DNA of 64,000 bases from Aphelocoma coerulescens (GCF_041296385.1 NW_027184063.1:1891991-1955990), one strand, 5' to 3'. Numbered from the stretch's first letter, positions 1 to 19,735 are shown. Numbers and translations are program-made. Notes: generated by a model not told the origin, from the letters alone.

Positions 1-1970
1 GGGGATCCATAGGGACACACCTGGATCCATAGGGACACACCTGGATCCATAGGGACACAGCTGGGGATCCATAGGGACACAGCTGGGGATCCATAGAGAC
101 ACACCTGGGGATCCATAGGGACACAGCTGGATCCATAGGGACACAGCTGGGGATCCATAGGGACACAGCTGGATCCATAGGGACACAGCTGGATCCATAG
201 GGACACAGCTGGGGATCCATAGGGACACACCTGGGGATCCATAGGGACACATCTGGATCCATAGGGACACAGCTGGGGATCCATAGGGACACAGCTGGAT
301 CCATAGGGACACAGCTGGGGATCCATAGGGACACAGCTGGGGATCCATAGGGACACAGCTGGATCCATAGGGACACACCTGGATCCATAGGGACACAGCT
401 GGATCCATAGGGACACAGCTGGGGATCCATAGGGACACATCTGGGGATCCATAGGGACACAGCTGGGGATCCATAGGGACACATCTGGGGATCCATAGGG
501 ACACAGCTGGGGATCCATAGGGACACACCTGGATCCATAGGGACACATCTGGGGATCCATAGGGACACAGCTGGATCCATAGGGACACAGCTGGGGATCT
601 ATAGGGACACAGCTGGATCCATAGGGACACACCTGGATCCATAGGGACACAGCTGGGGATCCATAGGGACACAGCTGGATCCATAGGGACACACCTGGAT
701 CCATAGGGACACAGCTGGGGATCCATAGGGACACATCTGGGGATCCATAGGGACACACCTGGGGATCCATAGGGACACAGCTGGATCCATAGGGACACAG
801 CTGGGGATCCATAGGGACACATCTGGGGATCCATAGGGACACAGCTGGATCCATAGGGACACAGCTGGGGATCCATAGGGACACACCTGGGGGTCCATAG
901 GGACACAGCTGGGGATCCATAGGGACACACCTGGATCCATAGGGACACAGCTGGATCCATAGGGACACAGCTGGGGATCCATAGGGACACAGCTGGGGAT
1001 CCATAGGGACACACCTGGATCCATAGGGACACAGCTGGATCCATAGGGACACAGCTGGGGGTCCATAGGGACACACCTGGATCCATAGGGACACAGCTGG
1101 ATCCATAGGGACACAGCTGGGGATCCATAGGGGCACATCTGGGGATCCATAGGGACACACCTGGGGGTCCATAGGGACACACCTGGATCCATAGGGACAC
1201 AGCTGGATCCATAGGGACACAGCTGGGGATCCATAGGGACACACCTGGATCCATAGGGACACAGCTGGATCCATAGGGACACAGCTGGGGATCCATAGGG
1301 GCACAGCTGGATCCATAGGGACACAGCTGGGGATCCATAGGGACACAGCTGGGGATCCATAGGGACACAGCTGGGGATCCATAGGGACACACCTGGATCC
1401 ATAGGGACACACCTGGATCCATAGGGACACAGCTGGGGATCCATAGGGACACAGCTGGGGATCCATAGGGACACACCTGGATCCATAGGGACACATCTGG
1501 GGATCCATAGGGACACAGCTGGGGATCCATAGGGACACAGCTGGATCCATAGGGACACAGCTGGGGATCCATAGGGACACATCTGGGGATCCATAGGGAC
1601 ACAGCTGGATCCATAGGGACACAGCTGGGGATCCATAGGGACACAGCTGGGGATCCATAGGGACGCACCTGGATCCATAGGGACACATCTGGGGATCCAT
1701 AGGGACACAGCTGGGGATCCATAGGGACACATCTGGATCCATAGGGACACAGCTGGGGATCCATAGGGACACAGCTGGGGATCCATAGGGACACAGCTGG
1801 GGATCCATAGGGACACATCTGGGGATCCATAGGGACACAGCTGGATCCATAGGGACACAGCTGGGGATCCATAGGGACACAGCTGGGGATCCATAGGGAC
1901 GCACCTGGATCCATAGGGACACATCTGGGGATCCATAGGGACACAGCTGGGGATCCATAGGGACACACCT
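1..1970. repeat. 20/22-bp minisatellite upstream of first visible exon
   Basis: About 94 head-to-tail units of ATCCATAGGGACACAGCTGG, with or without two extra G at the end, so units are 20 or 22 bp. The main variable site is the centre of CAGCTGG / CACCTGG / CATCTGG. Almost every unit contains a BamHI site (GGATCC). No exon-like sequence is visible. The array starts before the window and stops about 40 bp before the first acceptor copy. Long minus-strand open frames here (repeats of MDPQLCPYGS type) are translations of the repeat. It is taken to be intronic in SRCAP because the following exon is internal. Confidence 0.95.
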
Positions 1971-2141
1971 GGGGGTGTGGGGACACCCCAGTGCCCTCAC
2001 CTGGGCAGGTGAAGACGCCGATCCCTCACCTGCTGCGGGGCACCCTGCGCGAGTACCAGCACCGGGGGTGGGCTGGCAGTGACAGGGGTACCTGGGCACA
2101 CCTGGGCACACCTGGGCTCACCTGTGGGCACACCTGGGCAG
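1971..2141 (+). repeat. Duplicated acceptor and 5' edge of exon 1
   Basis: The segment CTGGGCAG followed by 2009-2062 is a perfect 54-bp copy of the first 54 bases of the true exon at 2142-2195. It then diverges into CCGGGGGTGGG and intron-like CACCTGGG repeats. The spacing is 133 bp. It keeps the acceptor AG (2007-2008) but has no visible donor and does not continue into the ATPase coding sequence, so it is a decoy. The polypyrimidine tract of both acceptors is poor because CACCTGGG repeats run right up to the AG. Confidence 0.9.
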
Positions 2142-2319
2142 GTGAAGACGCCGATCCCTCACCTGCTGCGGGGCACCCTGCGCGAGTACCAGCACATCGG
2201 CCTGGACTGGCTGGTGACCATGTACGAGAAGAAGCTCAACGGGATCCTGGCCGACGAGATGGGGCTGGGCAAGACCATCCAGACCATCTCCCTGCTGGCA
2301 CACCTGGCCTGCGAGAAAG
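2142..2319 (+). CDS. SRCAP: SRCAP exon 1 of window: Walker A of the SNF2 ATPase
   Basis: This exon encodes the start of the SNF2 ATPase lobe of SRCAP, the motor subunit of the complex that exchanges H2A for H2A.Z in nucleosomes. The translation starts [18 protein letters not shown], then [20 protein letters not shown], and reaches the Walker A motif DEMGLGKT at 2253-2276. It ends [10 protein letters not shown] plus the first base of Gly. The match to vertebrate SRCAP, from memory, is nearly residue for residue; EP400 and INO80 differ in this stretch. The acceptor is CTGGGCAG at 2141. The donor is AAAG/GTGAGC, so the exon ends in phase 1 (59 codons plus 1 base). The acceptor lacks a good pyrimidine tract because the upstream minisatellite abuts it. 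The numbering is local to this window; more N-terminal SRCAP exons (HSA region) must lie upstream. Confidence 0.96.
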
Positions 2320-4735
2320 GTGAGCCGGGCGCACCTGGGCACGGCTGGGGCACACCTGGGCACAGCTGGGCACAGCTGGGGCACAGCTGGGATAGCTGGG
2401 GTACGCCTGGGAGCGCTTGGGATACACCTGGGGGTGCTTGGGATACGCCCGGGACACACCTGGGGCACAGCTGGGCACAGCTGGGGCACACCTGGGCACA
2501 CCTGGGGCGCATTTGGGCACACCTGGGGCACACCTCGGATAGCTGGGGTATGCCTGGAGGCACTTGGGATATACCTGGGGGCACTTGAAATACACCTGGG
2601 ACATACCTGGAGGCACTTGGGATACACCTGAGGCACGTGGGGTACACCTGGGGTGCACCTGGGGGCCCTTGGGATACACCTGAGGCACCTGGGGTACACC
2701 TGGGGTACACCTGGGACACACCTGGGATACACCTGGGGGCACTTGGGACACACCTGGGGGCCCTTGGGATACACCTGAGGCACCTGTGGTGCATCTGGGG
2801 TACACCTGGGGGCCCTTGGGATACACCTGGGGTACACCTGGGACACACCTGGGGGCACTTGGGATACACCTGAGGCACCTGGGGTACACCTGGGACACAC
2901 CTGGGATACACCTGGGGGCACTTGGGATGCACCTGAGGCACCTGGGATACACCTGAGATACATGGGATACACCTGGGGCCGCTTGGGTTACACCTGAGTT
3001 ACACCTGGGATACACCTGGGATACACCTGGGATACCTGGGGTACATCTGGGGCACACGTGAGGCACCTGGGATGCACTTGAGACACCTGGGGTACTCCTG
3101 GGATACACGTGGGATATCTGGGATACACCTGGGGGCACTTGGGATACATCTGGGATACACCTGGGATACACCCGGGGGCACTTGGGATATACTTGGGGTA
3201 CACCTGGGATACACCTGAGGCACCTGGGATACACCTGGGGGCACTTGGGATACACCTGGGATACACCTGGGATACACCTGGGGTACACCTGGGGGCACTT
3301 GGGATGCACCTGAGGCACCTGGGGTACACCTGGGATACACCTGGGATACACCTGGGGGCACTTGGGATACACCTGAGGTACCTGTGGTGCACCTGGGATA
3401 CACCTGGGGGCACTTGGGATACACCTGAGGCACCTGGAGTACACCTGGGAGCACTTGGGATGCACCTGGGGGCACTTGGGATACACCTGGGATACGCCTG
3501 GGGGCACTTGGGATACACCTGAGGCACTTGGGGGTACCTGGGCACACCTGGGATGTACCTGGGATATGTGAGGTATACCTGGGGGTGGTTGGGATGCACC
3601 TGGGATACATGTGGGATACACCTGGGGGCACTTGGAATACACCTGGGATACACCTGGGGGCACTTGGAATACATCTGGGATACACCTGGGGGCACCTGGG
3701 CACAGCTGGGATACACCTGAGCCACCTGGGGTGTACTTAGTATACATCTGACACACATCTGAGTGTACCTGGGCACACCTGGGTTACACCTGGGATACCA
3801 CCGAGATACCTGGGATGCACCTGGGGACACCTGGGATATACCTGGGATACACCTGGGATACACCTGGGATGCACCTGGGATACACCTGAGATACCTGAGT
3901 GTACTTAGGATACACCTGGCACACATCTGAGTGTATCTGGGGGCACCTGGGATACACCTGGGATGTATCTGAGGCACTTGGGATACACCTGAGAGACCTG
4001 GGGGTGCTTGGGATACACCTGGGATACACCTGAGAAACCTGGGATACACCTGGGATACACCTGGGGTACCCCTGAGGTACCTGGGATACAGTTGAGACAC
4101 CTGGGGTACTCCTGGGACACGTTGTAGGGTGCACCTGGGACACCTGGGGTACTCCTGAGATACACCTGGGATATCTGGGGTACACCTGGGGGCACCTGGG
4201 ATACACCTGGGATACACCTGGGACAGCTGGGGGCACCTGGGATACACCTGGGCACACCTGGGATACACCTGGGATGCACCTGGGCACATCTGGGATACAC
4301 TTGGGATACACCTGGGGGCACCTGGGACACACCTGGGATACACCTGGAATACACCTGGGCACACCTGGGCACACCTGGGCACACCTGGGGTACACCTGGG
4401 GTACACCTGGGCACACCTGGGCACACCTGGGGTACACCTGGGCACACCTGGGTTACACCTGGGATACACCTGGGTTACACCTGGGCACACCTGGGCACAC
4501 CTGGGATACACCTGGAATACACCTGGGCACACCTAGGATACACCTGGGGTACACCTGGGATACACCTGGGCACACCGGGGCACACCTGGGTTACACCTGG
4601 GGGCACCTGGGCACACCTGGGATACACCTGGGATACACCTGGGATACACTTGGGCACACCTGGGCACACCTGGGCACACCTGGGTTACACCTGGGCACAC
4701 CTGGGCACACCTGGGCACACCTGGACGCAGCTCAG
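2320..4735. repeat. CACCTGGG-type minisatellite in intron 1
   Basis: Degenerate 10-12 bp units of CACCTGGGATA, CACCTGGGCA and CACCTGGGGGCACTTGGGATA fill the 5' part of the intron after exon 1. The units begin within about 15 bp of the donor. No exon-like segment was found. Because unit lengths vary, long open frames occur in five or six frames. These are artefacts. Confidence 0.93.
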
Positions 4736-6121
4736 TGTACCAGGGCACCTTTGGGGTCTGCAGGACCCACCCGAGCCCCTTTTTCTGGGGTGTTTTAGGT
4801 CATTTTTGGGTCTTTTTTGGGTTTTTTTGGGGTTTTTGAGGCTCTCCTGTCCCTCACCTGTGCACAGGTAACTGGGCCCACCTGAGCCCCTTTTTTGGGG
4901 TGTTTTTGGGTGTTTTTGGGTCATTTTTGGGTCATTTTGGGCTCGTTTTTGGGTGCCTTTGGCAGGCAGCTGGGGCCTCACCTGAGCCCCATTTTTGGGG
5001 TGTTTTTGGCCATTTTTGGCTCATTTTTGGCTCATTTTTGGGTGCCATTGGCAGGCAGCTGGGCCCTCACCTGAGCCCCATTTTTGGGGTGTTTTTGGCC
5101 ATTTTTGGCTCATTTTTGGGTGCCTGTGGCAGGCAGCTGGGCCCTCACCTGTGCCCCTTTTTCGGGGTATTTTAGGCCGTTTTTGGGTCATTTTTGGGTG
5201 CCTTTGGCAGGCAGCTGGGGCCTCACCTGAGCCCCTTTTTGGGGTGTTTTTGGCCGTTTTTGGCTCATTTTAGGTTATTTTTGGCTCATTTTTGGGTGCC
5301 TTTGGCAGGCAGCTGGGCCCTCAGCTGAGCCCCATTTTTGGGGTGGTTTTGGGTGTTTTTGGCTCATTTTTGGGTGCCTTTGGCAGGCAGCTGGGGCCTC
5401 ACCTGAGCCCCATTTTTGGGGTGTTTTTGGGTGTTTTTTGGCTCATTTTTGGGTGCCTTTGGCAGGCAGCTGGGCCCTCACCTGAGCCCCATTTTTGGGG
5501 TGTTTTTGGGTGTTTTTGGCTCATTTTTGGGTTCCTTTGGCAGGCAGCTGGGGCCTCACCTGAGCCCCATTTTTGGGGTGTTTTTGGGTGTTTTTGGCTC
5601 ATTTTTGGGTGCCTTTGGCAGGCAGCTGGGGCCTCACCTGAGCCCCTTTTTTGGGGTGATTTTGGGTGTTTTTGGCTCATTTTAGGTTATTTTTGGCTCA
5701 TTTTTGGCTCATTTTTGGGTGCCTTTGGCAGGCAGCTGGGGCCTCACCTGAGCCCCTTTTTTGGGGTATTTTACGTCATTTTTGGGTCATTTTTGGGTGC
5801 CCTTGGCAGGCAGCTGGGGCCCTCACCTGAGCCCCTTTTTTGGGGTGTTTTTGGCCGTTTTTGGGTGCCTTTGGCAGGCAGCTGAACCCTCACCTGAGCC
5901 CCATTTTTGGGGTGTTTTTGGGTGTTTTTGGCTCATTTTTGGGTGCCTTTGGCAGGCAGCTGGGGCCTCACCTGAGCCCCATTTTTGGGGTGTTTTTGGG
6001 TGTTTTTGGCTCATTTTTGGGTGCCTTTGGCAGGCAGCTGGGGCCTCGCCTGAGCCCCTTTTTTGGGGTGTTTTTGGCCATTTTTGGGTGTTTTTGGCTC
6101 ATTTTTGGGTGCCTTTGGCAG
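4736..6121 (+). repeat. Exon-2 acceptor array, 14 decoy copies
   Basis: Tandem units of about 70-110 bp have the form CATTTTTGGGTGCC, TTTGGCAG, GCAGCTGGGGCC, TCACCTGAGCCCC, TTTTTGGGGTG. Each carries the acceptor TTTGGCAG and the first 15-17 bases of exon 2. Decoy exon starts are at 4966, 5055, 5133, 5211, 5309, 5386, 5466, 5544, 5622, 5732, 5810, 5878, 5956 and 6034. A more diverged one lies near 4868. The true exon 2 at 6122 is the last copy and the only one that continues as GATCATCGTG. Decoys read CTGAGCCCC instead. No decoy has a donor. Confidence 0.93.
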
Positions 6122-6258
6122 GCAGCTGGGGCCCTCACCTGATCATCGTGCCCACCTCGGTGATGCTGAACTGGGAGATGGAGCTCAAGCGTTGGTGCCC
6201 CAGCTTCAAAATCCTCACCTACTACGGAGCCCAGAAGGAGCGGCGCCTCAAGAGACAG
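6122..6258 (+). CDS. SRCAP: SRCAP exon 2 of window: motif Ia region
   Basis: This continues the first RecA-like lobe. Joined to exon 1 it reads GSWGPHLIIVPTSVMLNW, then EMELKRWCPSFKILTYYGAQ and KERRLKRQ. The IIVPTSVMLNW stretch is helicase motif Ia of the SNF2 fold and is characteristic of SRCAP. The acceptor is TTTGGCAG at 6121, and the first two bases (GC) complete the Gly codon split from exon 1. The donor is AGACAG/GTGAGG, ending in phase 0 at a Gln codon. It is 137 bp long, 2 bases plus 45 codons. It sits at the downstream edge of the array that repeats its own acceptor. The donor-side intron is another tandem array. Confidence 0.96.
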
Positions 6259-9200
6259 GTGAGGGCACCTGGGCACACCTGGGCACACCTGGGGCACACC
6301 TGGGCACAGCTGGGAGAGATTTCGGGACAAATCGAGGCGGTTTTAGGTGGTTTCTGGGTGGTTTTTGGTTACTTGGAGCAGCTGTGGTGACACCTGGCTG
6401 GGGTTTGAGGGGGGGTTGGAACATCTGGAGAAGGTGTGAGGGCACCTGGGCACAGCTGGGCACACCTGGACACACCTGGGCACAGCTGGGCGAGATTTTG
6501 GGGCCAATCAAGGTGGTTTTGGGAGGTTTTGTGTCATTTTTGGGGTGGCTTTCTGTCGTTTTTGGGTGGTTTTTGGTTACCTGGAGGAGCTGTGATGACC
6601 CTGGGCTGGGGTTTAATGGGGGGTTGGAACACCTGGAGAAGGTGTGAGGGCACCTGGGCACAGCTGGCACACGTGGGGGCTCCTGGGAGAGATTTTGGGG
6701 CAAATTGAGGCAGTTTTGGAGTGATTTGGGGTGGTTTTGAGTTATTTTTGGGTGGTTTTTGGTTACCTGGCGCAGCTGTGATGACACCTGGGTGGAATTT
6801 GAGCACCTGTAGAAAATGTGAGGGCACATCTGGGCACAGCTGGGGGCACCTGGGAGAGATTTTGGGGCAGATTGAGGCGGTTTTGGCTGTTTTGGAGTGA
6901 TTTTGGGTGGTTTGGGGTCATTTTTGGGTAGTTTTGAGTAATTTTTGGGTGGTTTTTGGTTACTTGGAGCAGCTGTGGTGCCACCTGGGTGGGGTTTGAG
7001 GGGGGGTTGGAACACCTGGAGAAGGTGTGAGGGCACCTGGGCACAGCTGGGGGAGATTTTGGGGCAGATTGAGGCAGTTTTGGAGTGATTTTGGGTGGGT
7101 TTCTGTCATTTTTGGGTGGTTTGGAGTGATTTTGGGAGGTTTTGGGTCATTTTTGGGTGGTTTTTGGTTACCTGGAGCAGCTGTGGTAAAACCTGGATGG
7201 GGTTGGAGCATCTGGAGAAGGTGTGAGGGCACATCTGGGCACAGCTGGGGGCACCTGGGAGAGATTTTGGGGCAGACTGAGGTGGTTTTGGGAGGTTTTG
7301 GGTCATTTTTGGGTGGTTTTTGGTTACTTAGAACAGCTGCAGTGACACCTGGCTGGGGTTTGAGGGGGGGTTTGGAACACCTGGAGAAGGTGTGAGGGCA
7401 CCTGGGGGCACCTGGGCACAGCTGGGCACAGCTGGGGGAGATTTTGGGGCAGATTGAGGCGGTGTGGGGCGGTTTGGAGTGATTTTGGGAGGTTTTGGGT
7501 CATTTTTGGGTGGTTTTCTGTCATTTTTGGGTGGTTTTTGGTTACCTGGAGCAGCTGCGGTGACACCTGGGTGGGGTTTGAGCACTTGGAGAAGGTGTGA
7601 AGGCACATCTGGGCACAGCTGGGGGCACCTGGGAGAGATTTTGGGGCAGATTGAGGCAGTTTTGGCTGTTTTGGAGTAATTTTGGGTGGTTTGGGGTCAT
7701 TTTTGGGTAGTTTGGAGTAATTTTTGGGTGGTTTTTGGTTACTTGGAGCAGCTGTGGTGCCACCTGGGTGGGGTTTGAGGGGGGGTTGGAACACCTGGAG
7801 AAGGTGTGAGGGCACCTGGGCACAGCTGGGCACAGCTGGGCGAGATTTTGGGGCAGATTGAGGCGGTTTTGGGTGGTTTGGAGTGATTTTGGGAGGTTTT
7901 GTGTCATTTCTGGGGGGGGTTGTGTCATTTTTGGGTAGTTTTGAGTAATTTTTGGGTGGTTTTTGGTTACTTGGAGCAGCTGTGGTGCCACCTGGGTGGG
8001 GTTTGAGGGGGGGTTGGAACATCTGGAGAAGGTGTGAGGGCACCTGGGCACAGCTGGGGGAGATTTTGGGGCAGATTGAGGCGGTTTTGGAGTGATTTTG
8101 GGTGGGTTTCTGTCATTTTTGGGTGGTTTTTGGTTACCTGGAGCAGCTGTGGTGAAACCTGGATGGGGTTGGAACATCTGGAGAAGGTGTGAGGGCACAT
8201 CTGGGCACAGCTGGGGGCACCTGGGAGAGATTTTGGGGCAGACTGAGGTGGTTTTGGGAGGTTTTGGGTCGTTTTTGGGTGGTTTTTGGTTACTTAGAAC
8301 AGCTGCAGTGACACCTGGCTGGGGTTTGAGGGGGGGTTTGGAACACCTGGAGAAGGTGTGAGGGCACCTGGGGGCACCTGGGCACAGCTGGGCACAGCTG
8401 GGTGAGGTTTTGGGGCAGATTGGGGCGGTTTTGGGTGGTTTGGAGTGATTTTGGGTGGTTTTGGGTCATTTTTTGGTGGTTTTCTGTCATTTTTGGGTGG
8501 TTTTTGGTTACCTGGAGCAGCTGCGGTGACACCTGGGTGGGGTTTGGGCACTTGGAGAAGGTGTGAGGGCACATCTGGGCACAGCTGGGGGCACCTGGGA
8601 GAGATTTTGGGGCAGACTGAGGTGGTTTTGGGAGGTTTTGGGTCATTTTTGGGTGGTTTTTGGTTATTTGGAACAGCTGCAGTGACACCTGGCTGGGGTT
8701 TGAGGGGGGGTTTGGAACACCTGGAGAAGGTGTGAGGGCACCTGGGGGCACCTGGGCACAGCTGGGCACAGCTAGGGGAGATTTTGGGGCAGATTGAGGC
8801 GGTTTTGGGCGGTTTGGAGTGATTTCGGGTGGTTTTGGGTCATTTTTGGGTGGTTTTGGTTACCTGGAGCAGCTGTGGTGACACCTGAATGGGGTTTGAA
8901 CATCTGGAGTAGGTGTGAGGGCACATCTGGGCACAGCTGGGGGCACCTGGGAGAGATTTTGGGGCGGATTGAGGCTGTTTTGGCTGTTTTGGAGTAATTT
9001 TGGGTGGTTTGGGGTCATTTTTGGGTAGTTTGGAGTAATTTTTGGGTGGTTTTTGGTTACCTGGAGCAGCCGTGGTGCCACCTGGGTGGGGTTTGAGGGG
9101 GGGTTGGAACACCTGGAGAAGGTGTGAGGGCACCTGGGGGCACCTGGGCACAGCTGGGGGAGATTTTGGGGCAGATTGAGGCAGTTTTGGAGCGATTTTG

Positions 9201-9380
9201 GGTGGGTTTCTGTCATTTTTGGGAGCCTTTGTGTTATTTTTGGGAGGTTTTGGGTGGGTTTTGGGTGGTTTTTGGTTACCTGGAGCAGCTGTGCTGGCAC
9301 CTGGATGGGGTTGGAACACCTGGAGAAGGTGTGAGGGCACATCTGGGCACATCTGGAGGTGTTTTAGGGTGGTTCTGACC
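6259..9380. repeat. About 200-bp tandem repeat in 5' part of intron 2
   Basis: About 15 copies of a unit of roughly 170-230 bp fill this stretch. Each contains GGTGTGAGGGCACCTGGG, GAGATTTTGGGGCAGATTG, runs of GGTTTTGGGTGGTTT, GGTTACCTGGAGCAGCTG and a GGGGTTTGAGGG segment. The unit starts resemble the intron start after exon 2 (CAGGTGAGGGCACCTGGG), so the array may derive from the donor-flanking sequence. Copies do not keep recognisable exon-2 coding sequence. No gene is seen. Confidence 0.9.
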
Positions 9381-11096
9381 TCACCTGTCCCACCTGTTCA
9401 GGGCTGGACGAAGCCGAACGCGTTCCACGTGTGCATCACCTCCTACAGGCTGGTGCTGCACACCTGGGCACACCTGGGGCACACCTGGGCACAGCTGGGG
9501 GTGTTTTAGATGGGGTTTTGTTGGGGTTTTGACCTCACCTGTGTTACCTGTCCCACCTGCTCAGGGCTGGACAAAGCTGAACGCGTTCCACATGTGCGTC
9601 ACCTCCTACAGGCTGGTGCTGCACACCTGGGGGCACACCTGGGCACACCTGGGCACACCTGGGCACACCTGGGGGTGTTTTAGGGCATTTTAGACTAGTT
9701 TTTTTTGGGGTTCTGACCTCACCTGTCCCACCTGCTCAGGGCTGGACGAAGCCGAACGCGTTCCACGTGTGCATCACCTCCTACAAGGTGGTGCTGCACA
9801 CCTGGGCACAGCTGGGCACACCTGGGCACACCTGGGGGTGCTTTAGATGGGGTTTTTTTGGGGTTCTGACCTCACCTGTGCCACCTGTCTCACCTGTCCC
9901 ACCTGCTCAGGGCTGGACGAAGCCAAACGCGTTCCACGTGCGCATCACCTCCTACAGGCTGGTGCTGCACACCTGGGCACACCTGGGGCACACCTGGGGG
10001 TGTTTTAGATGGGGTTTTTTTTGGGGTTCTGACCTCACCTGTCTCACCTGTCCCACCTGTGCAGGGCTGGACGAAGCCGAACGCGTTCCACGTGTGCATC
10101 ACCTCCTACAGGCTGGTGCTGCACACCTGGGCACACCTGGGCACACCTGGGCACACCTGGGGGTGTTTTAGGGTATTTTAAGACCGTTTTTTTTGGGGGT
10201 TCTGACCTCACCTGTCTCACCTGTGTTACCTGTTCAGGGCTGGACGAAGCCGAACGCGTTCCACGTGTGCATCACCTCCTACAGGCTGGTGCTGCACATC
10301 TGGGCACACCTGGGCACACCTGGGGACATCTGGGGACATCTGGGGGTGTTTTAGATGGGGTTTTGTTGGGGTTTTGACCTCACCTGTGTTACTTGTCCCA
10401 CCTGCTCAGGGCTGGATGAAGCTGAACGCGTTCCACATGTGCGTCACCTCCTACAGGCTGGTGCTGCACACCTGGGGGCACACCTGGGCACACCTGGGCA
10501 CACCTGGGCACACCTGGGCACACCTGGGGGTGTTTTAGGGCATTTTAGACTAGTTTTTTTTGGGGTTCTGACCTCACCTGTCCCACCTGCTCAGGGCTGG
10601 ACGAAGCCGAACGCGTTCCACGTGCGCATCACCTCCTACAGGCTGGTGCTGCACACCTGGGCACAGCTGGGCACACCTGGGGGTGTTTTAGATGGGGTTT
10701 TTTTGGGGTTGTGACCTCACCTGTCCCACCTGTCTCACCTGTGTAGGGCTGGACGAAGCCGAACGTGTTCCACGTGTGCATCACCTCCTACAGGCTGGTG
10801 CTGCACACCTGGGGGCACACCTGGGGCACAGCTGGGGGCATTTTAGGACATTCTGAACTGGTTTTTTTGGGGTTGTGACCTCACCTGTCCCACCTGTCTC
10901 ACCTGTGCAGGGCTGGACGAAGCCGAACGCGTTCCACGTGTGCATCACCTCCTACAGGCTGGTGCTGCACACCTGGGGGCACACCTGGGCACACCTGGGG
11001 GCACACCTGGGGGTGTTTTAGGGTATTTTAAGACTGTTTTTTTTTGGGGTTCTGACCTCACCTGTCCCACCTGTGTTACCTGTCCCACCTGTGCAG
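9381..11096 (+). repeat. Exon-3 acceptor array, 10 decoy copies
   Basis: Tandem units of about 110-190 bp contain TGACCTCACCTGTCCCACC, a CAG acceptor, about 59 bp of the 5' edge of exon 3, and a tail of CACCTGGGCACACC then GGGGGTGTTTTAG. Decoy exon starts are 9402, 9565, 9740, 9911, 10065, 10238, 10410, 10595, 10747 and 10911. The true exon follows at 11097. Decoys encode GWTKPNAFHVCITSYRLVL, with AGG (Arg) where the true exon has AAG (Lys). Several copies have other amino-acid changes, and the copy at 9740 has Val for Leu after TACAAG. Every decoy runs straight into CACCTGGG with no donor, so none is a complete exon. Confidence 0.95.
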
Positions 11097-11266
11097 GGCT
11101 GGACGAAGCCGAACGCGTTCCACGTGTGCATCACCTCCTACAAGCTGGTGCTGCAGGACCACCAGGCGTTCCGCCGGAAGAACTGGAAGTACCTGATCCT
11201 GGACGAGGCGCAGAACATCAAGAACTTCAAATCCCAGCGCTGGCAGTCCCTGCTCAACTTCAACAG
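11097..11266 (+). CDS. SRCAP: SRCAP exon 3 of window: DEAQ box (Walker B)
   Basis: The translation is GWTKPNAFHVCITSYKLVL, QDHQAFRRKNWKYLIL, DEAQNIKNFKSQRW, QSLLNFN plus two bases of Ser. The Walker B/motif II sequence DEAQ lies at 11202-11213. DEAQ rather than DEAH, followed by NIKNFKSQRW, is typical of SRCAP/SWR1-type motors. This segment hydrolyses ATP together with the Walker A loop of exon 1. The acceptor CCTGTGCAG has a reasonable pyrimidine stretch. The donor is CAACAG/GTGAGG, leaving phase 2. The exon is 170 bp. It is the last and only complete member of an 11-copy tandem array of its own 5' edge. Confidence 0.97.
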
Positions 11267-12454
11267 GTGAGGCCTGGCGGGCACCTGCCCGGGCACCTGG
11301 GGGCACCTGGGCGTACCTGGGGGCGCTGGGGGGCAGCTGGGGGCAGCTGGGGGCACTGGGGGCACCTGGGGGTACCTGGGCATACCTGGGGGCACCTGGG
11401 GACAGCTGGGGGCACTGGGGAACACCTGGGGACACCTGGGCACAGCTGGGGGCACTTGGAGACACCTGGGCACAGCTGGGGCACACCTGGGGGCACCTGG
11501 GGACACCTGGGGAACACCTGGGGGTACCTGGGGACACCTGGGCACACCTGGGGCCATCTGGGGGTACTTGGGGACACCTGGGCACAGCTGGGGCACCTGG
11601 GGCACACCTGGGGGCACCTGGCGACAGCTGGGGGCACTGGGGAACACCTGGGGCCACCTGGGCACAGCTGGGGCACCTGGGGAAACCTGGGGGCACTTGG
11701 AGACACCTGGGGCCTCCTGGGGACAGGTGGGGGCACCTGGGGGTACTGGGGAACACCTGGGGCACACCTGGGGCACAGCTGGGGCACAGCTGGGGGCACC
11801 TGGGGCACACCTGGGGGCACTTGGAGACACCTGGGGGCAGCTGGGCACAGCTGTGGACACCTGGGCACACCTGGGGGCACTTGGGGACACCTGGGCACAG
11901 CTGTGGACACTGGGGGCACCTGGGCACACCTGGGTGCACCTGGGGGCACCTGGGGCACACCTGGGGGCACTTGGAGACACCTGGGGGTACCTGGGGACAC
12001 TGGGGGGCACCTGGGGACAGGTGGGCCCAGCTGGGGGTATCTGGGCACACCTGCTGACTGCTGGGCACAGCTGGGGGCACCTGGGGACAGCTGAGCACAC
12101 CTGGGCAGAGCTGGGCCCACCTGGGGCACACCTGGGGGTACCTGGGCACGGCTGGGGGTACCGGGGCACACCTGGGGCACGCCTTGGTGTGCCTGGGTTC
12201 CACCTCAGTGCACCTGGGGACACCTGGGGTGGACTTTGGGGCACTTGGGGTGCACCTGGGTACACCTGGGCACACCTGGGCACACCTGGGTGTATATGGG
12301 TTACATGTGGGTACACCTGGGGGCACCTGGGGGTACCTGGGGTACATCTGGGAGCACCTGGGGGCACCTGGGATACACCTGGGCACAGCTGGGCACACTT
12401 GGGATACACCTGGGCACACCTGGGCACACCTGGGCACAGCTGGGCAGGGGGGTG
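11267..12454. repeat. CACCTGGGGGCA minisatellite in intron 3
   Basis: Short degenerate units of CACCTGGGGACA, CACCTGGGCACAGCTGGGG and CACCTGGGGTAC occupy this part. The array begins within 20 bp of the exon-3 donor. No coding sequence is seen. The open frames in both orientations are repeat translations. Confidence 0.92.

Positions 12455-19735
<7,281 letters not shown>

Noticed and set aside
599..1966. Minus-strand open frame with MDPQLCPYGS repeats
   Set aside because: It exists because unit lengths and composition avoid stops; it is entirely minisatellite.
1..1970. Possible CRISPR array (regular 20/22-bp repeats)
   Set aside because: Units are directly adjacent with no spacers, and the context is a vertebrate gene.
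9402..10969. Ten additional real exons encoding WTKPNAFHVCITSY
   Set aside because: They have acceptors but no donors and run into CACCTGGG repeat. The single complete copy is at 11097.
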